A DNA stretch of 64,000 bases from Solimicrobium sp043758755. Lineage in GTDB: Bacteria; Pseudomonadota; Gammaproteobacteria; Burkholderiales; Burkholderiaceae_D. The translations under genes and the position numbers were made by a program. Shown piece after piece: positions 62,907-64,000 of this stretch; positions within the stretch are counted from its first letter, which is position 1; every line of letters begins with the position of its first letter. Where the stretch lies: NCBI GenBank assembly GCA_043758755.1, contig JAYVMW010000051.1, positions 1 through 64,000 of the forward strand, in the 5' to 3' direction. Under the pieces are notes generated by a model that worked only from the letters and a program-made list of their open reading frames with translations, made no database searches and was not told where the DNA came from.

Positions 62907-63034
62907 AAACAACGTCAACCAATTTTTGGTGTTACCGGCTATCAGTGTTGCGTGCCTTCGTTTGCAATTCGCTTATCTGGCTCCTGTTGAGTTAAAGGGG
63001 AAGTAGTACCGGTATCCCTGCTGCCTCAGGCCAT

Positions 63035-64000
63035 CTACGACGTGCCCCAAAGATGCCGAAATACTGATCTGAAAAATTGACCAATGCTGATGGGGACGGA
63101 TTTTATCCAACTCCAAAGCGAACGCGGTGGCGCCGGAGGATGCTGCTGCGCCACGGGTGCGACGGTTTGCGTTTTTTTTGTCATATCGACGGCCAACGAT
63201 TTCTGTGTCGATAAGACCTGTGACGCAACAGTTGGCTGGATTGATCTGGGTTGAATGGCACTCGCCCGGGTTGGCAGCTTCGGTACAGACTTCCCTGGCA
63301 CGAAAGGATCTACAAAATCCTTCAGGCCCTCGTGATCTTGCGCCTGTATCGAAGTATCACGCAACGATCTGACTCTGTATGAATAATTTTCTCTGTCAAT
63401 TACGACAAACAGATTGGAATCCACACCGCACCGAATGCTGAATTTTGTCCACGCACAATATGCGCCACGCAGGTCAGCACCAAATAAAATGGAACCGATA
63501 AAGTTTGTACCACTCAAATTGGCCAGTCTTAAATTTGCCCCACTCAAATTTGTTTTGCCAAATGCCGTACATGTCAAATCGGCGCCGCTCAGATTGGCGT
63601 CATTCAAATCGGCATCGTCAAATTCAACCTGGAACAGATTCATGCCCCTGAAATTTGCGTGACTTAACTTGGCTCCCACAAAACTTGCACCATTTAGTTC
63701 ATGACCTCGAAAATCCATATTGCGCAGATCCGCGCCATTAAAGTTGGCGCGCACAAATTTCGCACCAGTAAATTTCGCGCAAATCAAAATGGCTTTAGTC
63801 CACCTGATTCTGGCCAAATCGATACCACTGAAATCGGCCCTCTTCAGGTTGGTTCCAACAAACGACGCCTGCTCTAAATTCGCTCCTTTAAAACTGGTAT
63901 TTTCCATATTTGCGCCATCAAATATGGCACCCTGCAAGTTCAAACCGTCGAAATTAACATTTCTAAAGTTCACTCCGCAAAATTTGGTCCACATGACAGA
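63035..64000 (-). CDS. pentapeptide-repeat protein, partial (5' end outside window)
   Basis: The frame is open to the window end. The paralogue at 59382 shows the gene should extend about 240 codons further right, and the ATG at 63994 is internal (SVMWTKFCGVNF aligns with LSVDGAKFCKADL). About 37 pentapeptides are visible (ANMENTSFKGANLEQASFVG, ADLRNMDFRGHELNGASFVG), then the conserved capping strand CGVDSNLFVV and the tail SLWSWIKSVPISIGQFFRSV then FRHLWGTS. Downstream DNA (about 63030-63113) matches that of the paralogue beyond the protein-coding constraint. Function is unknown; effector-like. Confidence 0.78.
   Translation of the reverse strand, partial: SVMWTKFCGVNFRNVNFDGLNLQGAIFDGANMENTSFKGANLEQASFVGTNLKRADFSGIDLARIRWTKAILICAKFTGAKFVRANFNGADLRNMDFRGHELNGASFVGAKLSHANFRGMNLFQVEFDDADLNDANLSGADLTCTAFGKTNLSGANLRLANLSGTNFIGSILFGADLRGAYCAWTKFSIRCGVDSNLFVVIDRENYSYRVRSLRDTSIQAQDHEGLKDFVDPFVPGKSVPKLPTRASAIQPRSIQPTVASQVLSTQKSLAVDMTKKTQTVAPVAQQHPPAPPRSLWSWIKSVPISIGQFFRSVFRHLWGTS

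Overview
The window looks like a chromosome segment of a Gram-negative, probably Burkholderiales-type betaproteobacterium (Oxalobacteraceae-like). This is inferred from gene content (large TonB-dependent receptors with halogenase/SapC neighbours, a tRNA-His with betaproteobacterial acceptor sequence, VirB-type secretion genes) and not from any search. It has three parts.

(1) 1-24 kb, accessory DNA. The left edge (1-2.4 kb) is a mobile-element graveyard: the end of an IS110-type transposase, a broken IS66 tnpA/tnpB pair and a TonB-receptor fragment. It ends at a 49-bp copy of the 3' half of tRNA-His followed by a terminator, which looks like an integration scar. After a chalcone-isomerase-like protein, a glutathione transferase and a chemoreceptor comes a cluster of eukaryote-like, effector-like genes (two ankyrin proteins, two large paralogous helical proteins, all with F-box-like N-terminal motifs), a RelE/HigA-type toxin-antitoxin pair, and a compact type IV secretion operon (virB2-3-4-5-lipoprotein-6-8-9-10-11, minus strand, with virB1 divergent). 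No VirD4 coupling protein, relaxase or integrase gene is visible. Several accessory genes carry a single in-frame TAG codon.

(2) 24-57 kb, a carbohydrate-use locus for xylose-containing oligosaccharides (xyloglucan or xylan type). A minus-strand operon encodes an AmpG-like MFS permease, GH1 and GH3 glucosidases, a CPA2 antiporter and a DUF6445-type putative oxygenase. A divergent plus-strand operon encodes a Tat-exported GH3 xylosidase-like enzyme, aldose epimerase, XylF-XylG-XylH and a SASA-family esterase. A TonB-dependent receptor heads a second unit with two flavin-dependent tryptophan-halogenase-like proteins, a SapC-like protein and a cupin/JmjC-like protein. A ROK repressor precedes xylB, xylA and a GH31 alpha-xylosidase with a PA14 insert. 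A TTAGTT-N10-ACTAA operator lies on the -35 box of three promoters at the same position, so the locus looks like one XylR-type regulon. The inferred flow is: receptor uptake, periplasmic trimming, ABC and MFS import, then XylA/XylB into the pentose phosphate pathway.

(3) 57-64 kb, accessory again: a papain-like putative peptidase, a membrane TPR protein, AT-rich pentapeptide-repeat genes that are recent duplicates of each other together with a relic of the TPR gene, and a membrane protein with a Ser-rich, repeat-tailed C-terminus. The last pentapeptide gene runs off the window. The most promising undescribed material is the F-box-like effector family beside the VirB system, the halogenase-SapC-cupin module, and the pentapeptide proteins with a shared C-terminal tail.
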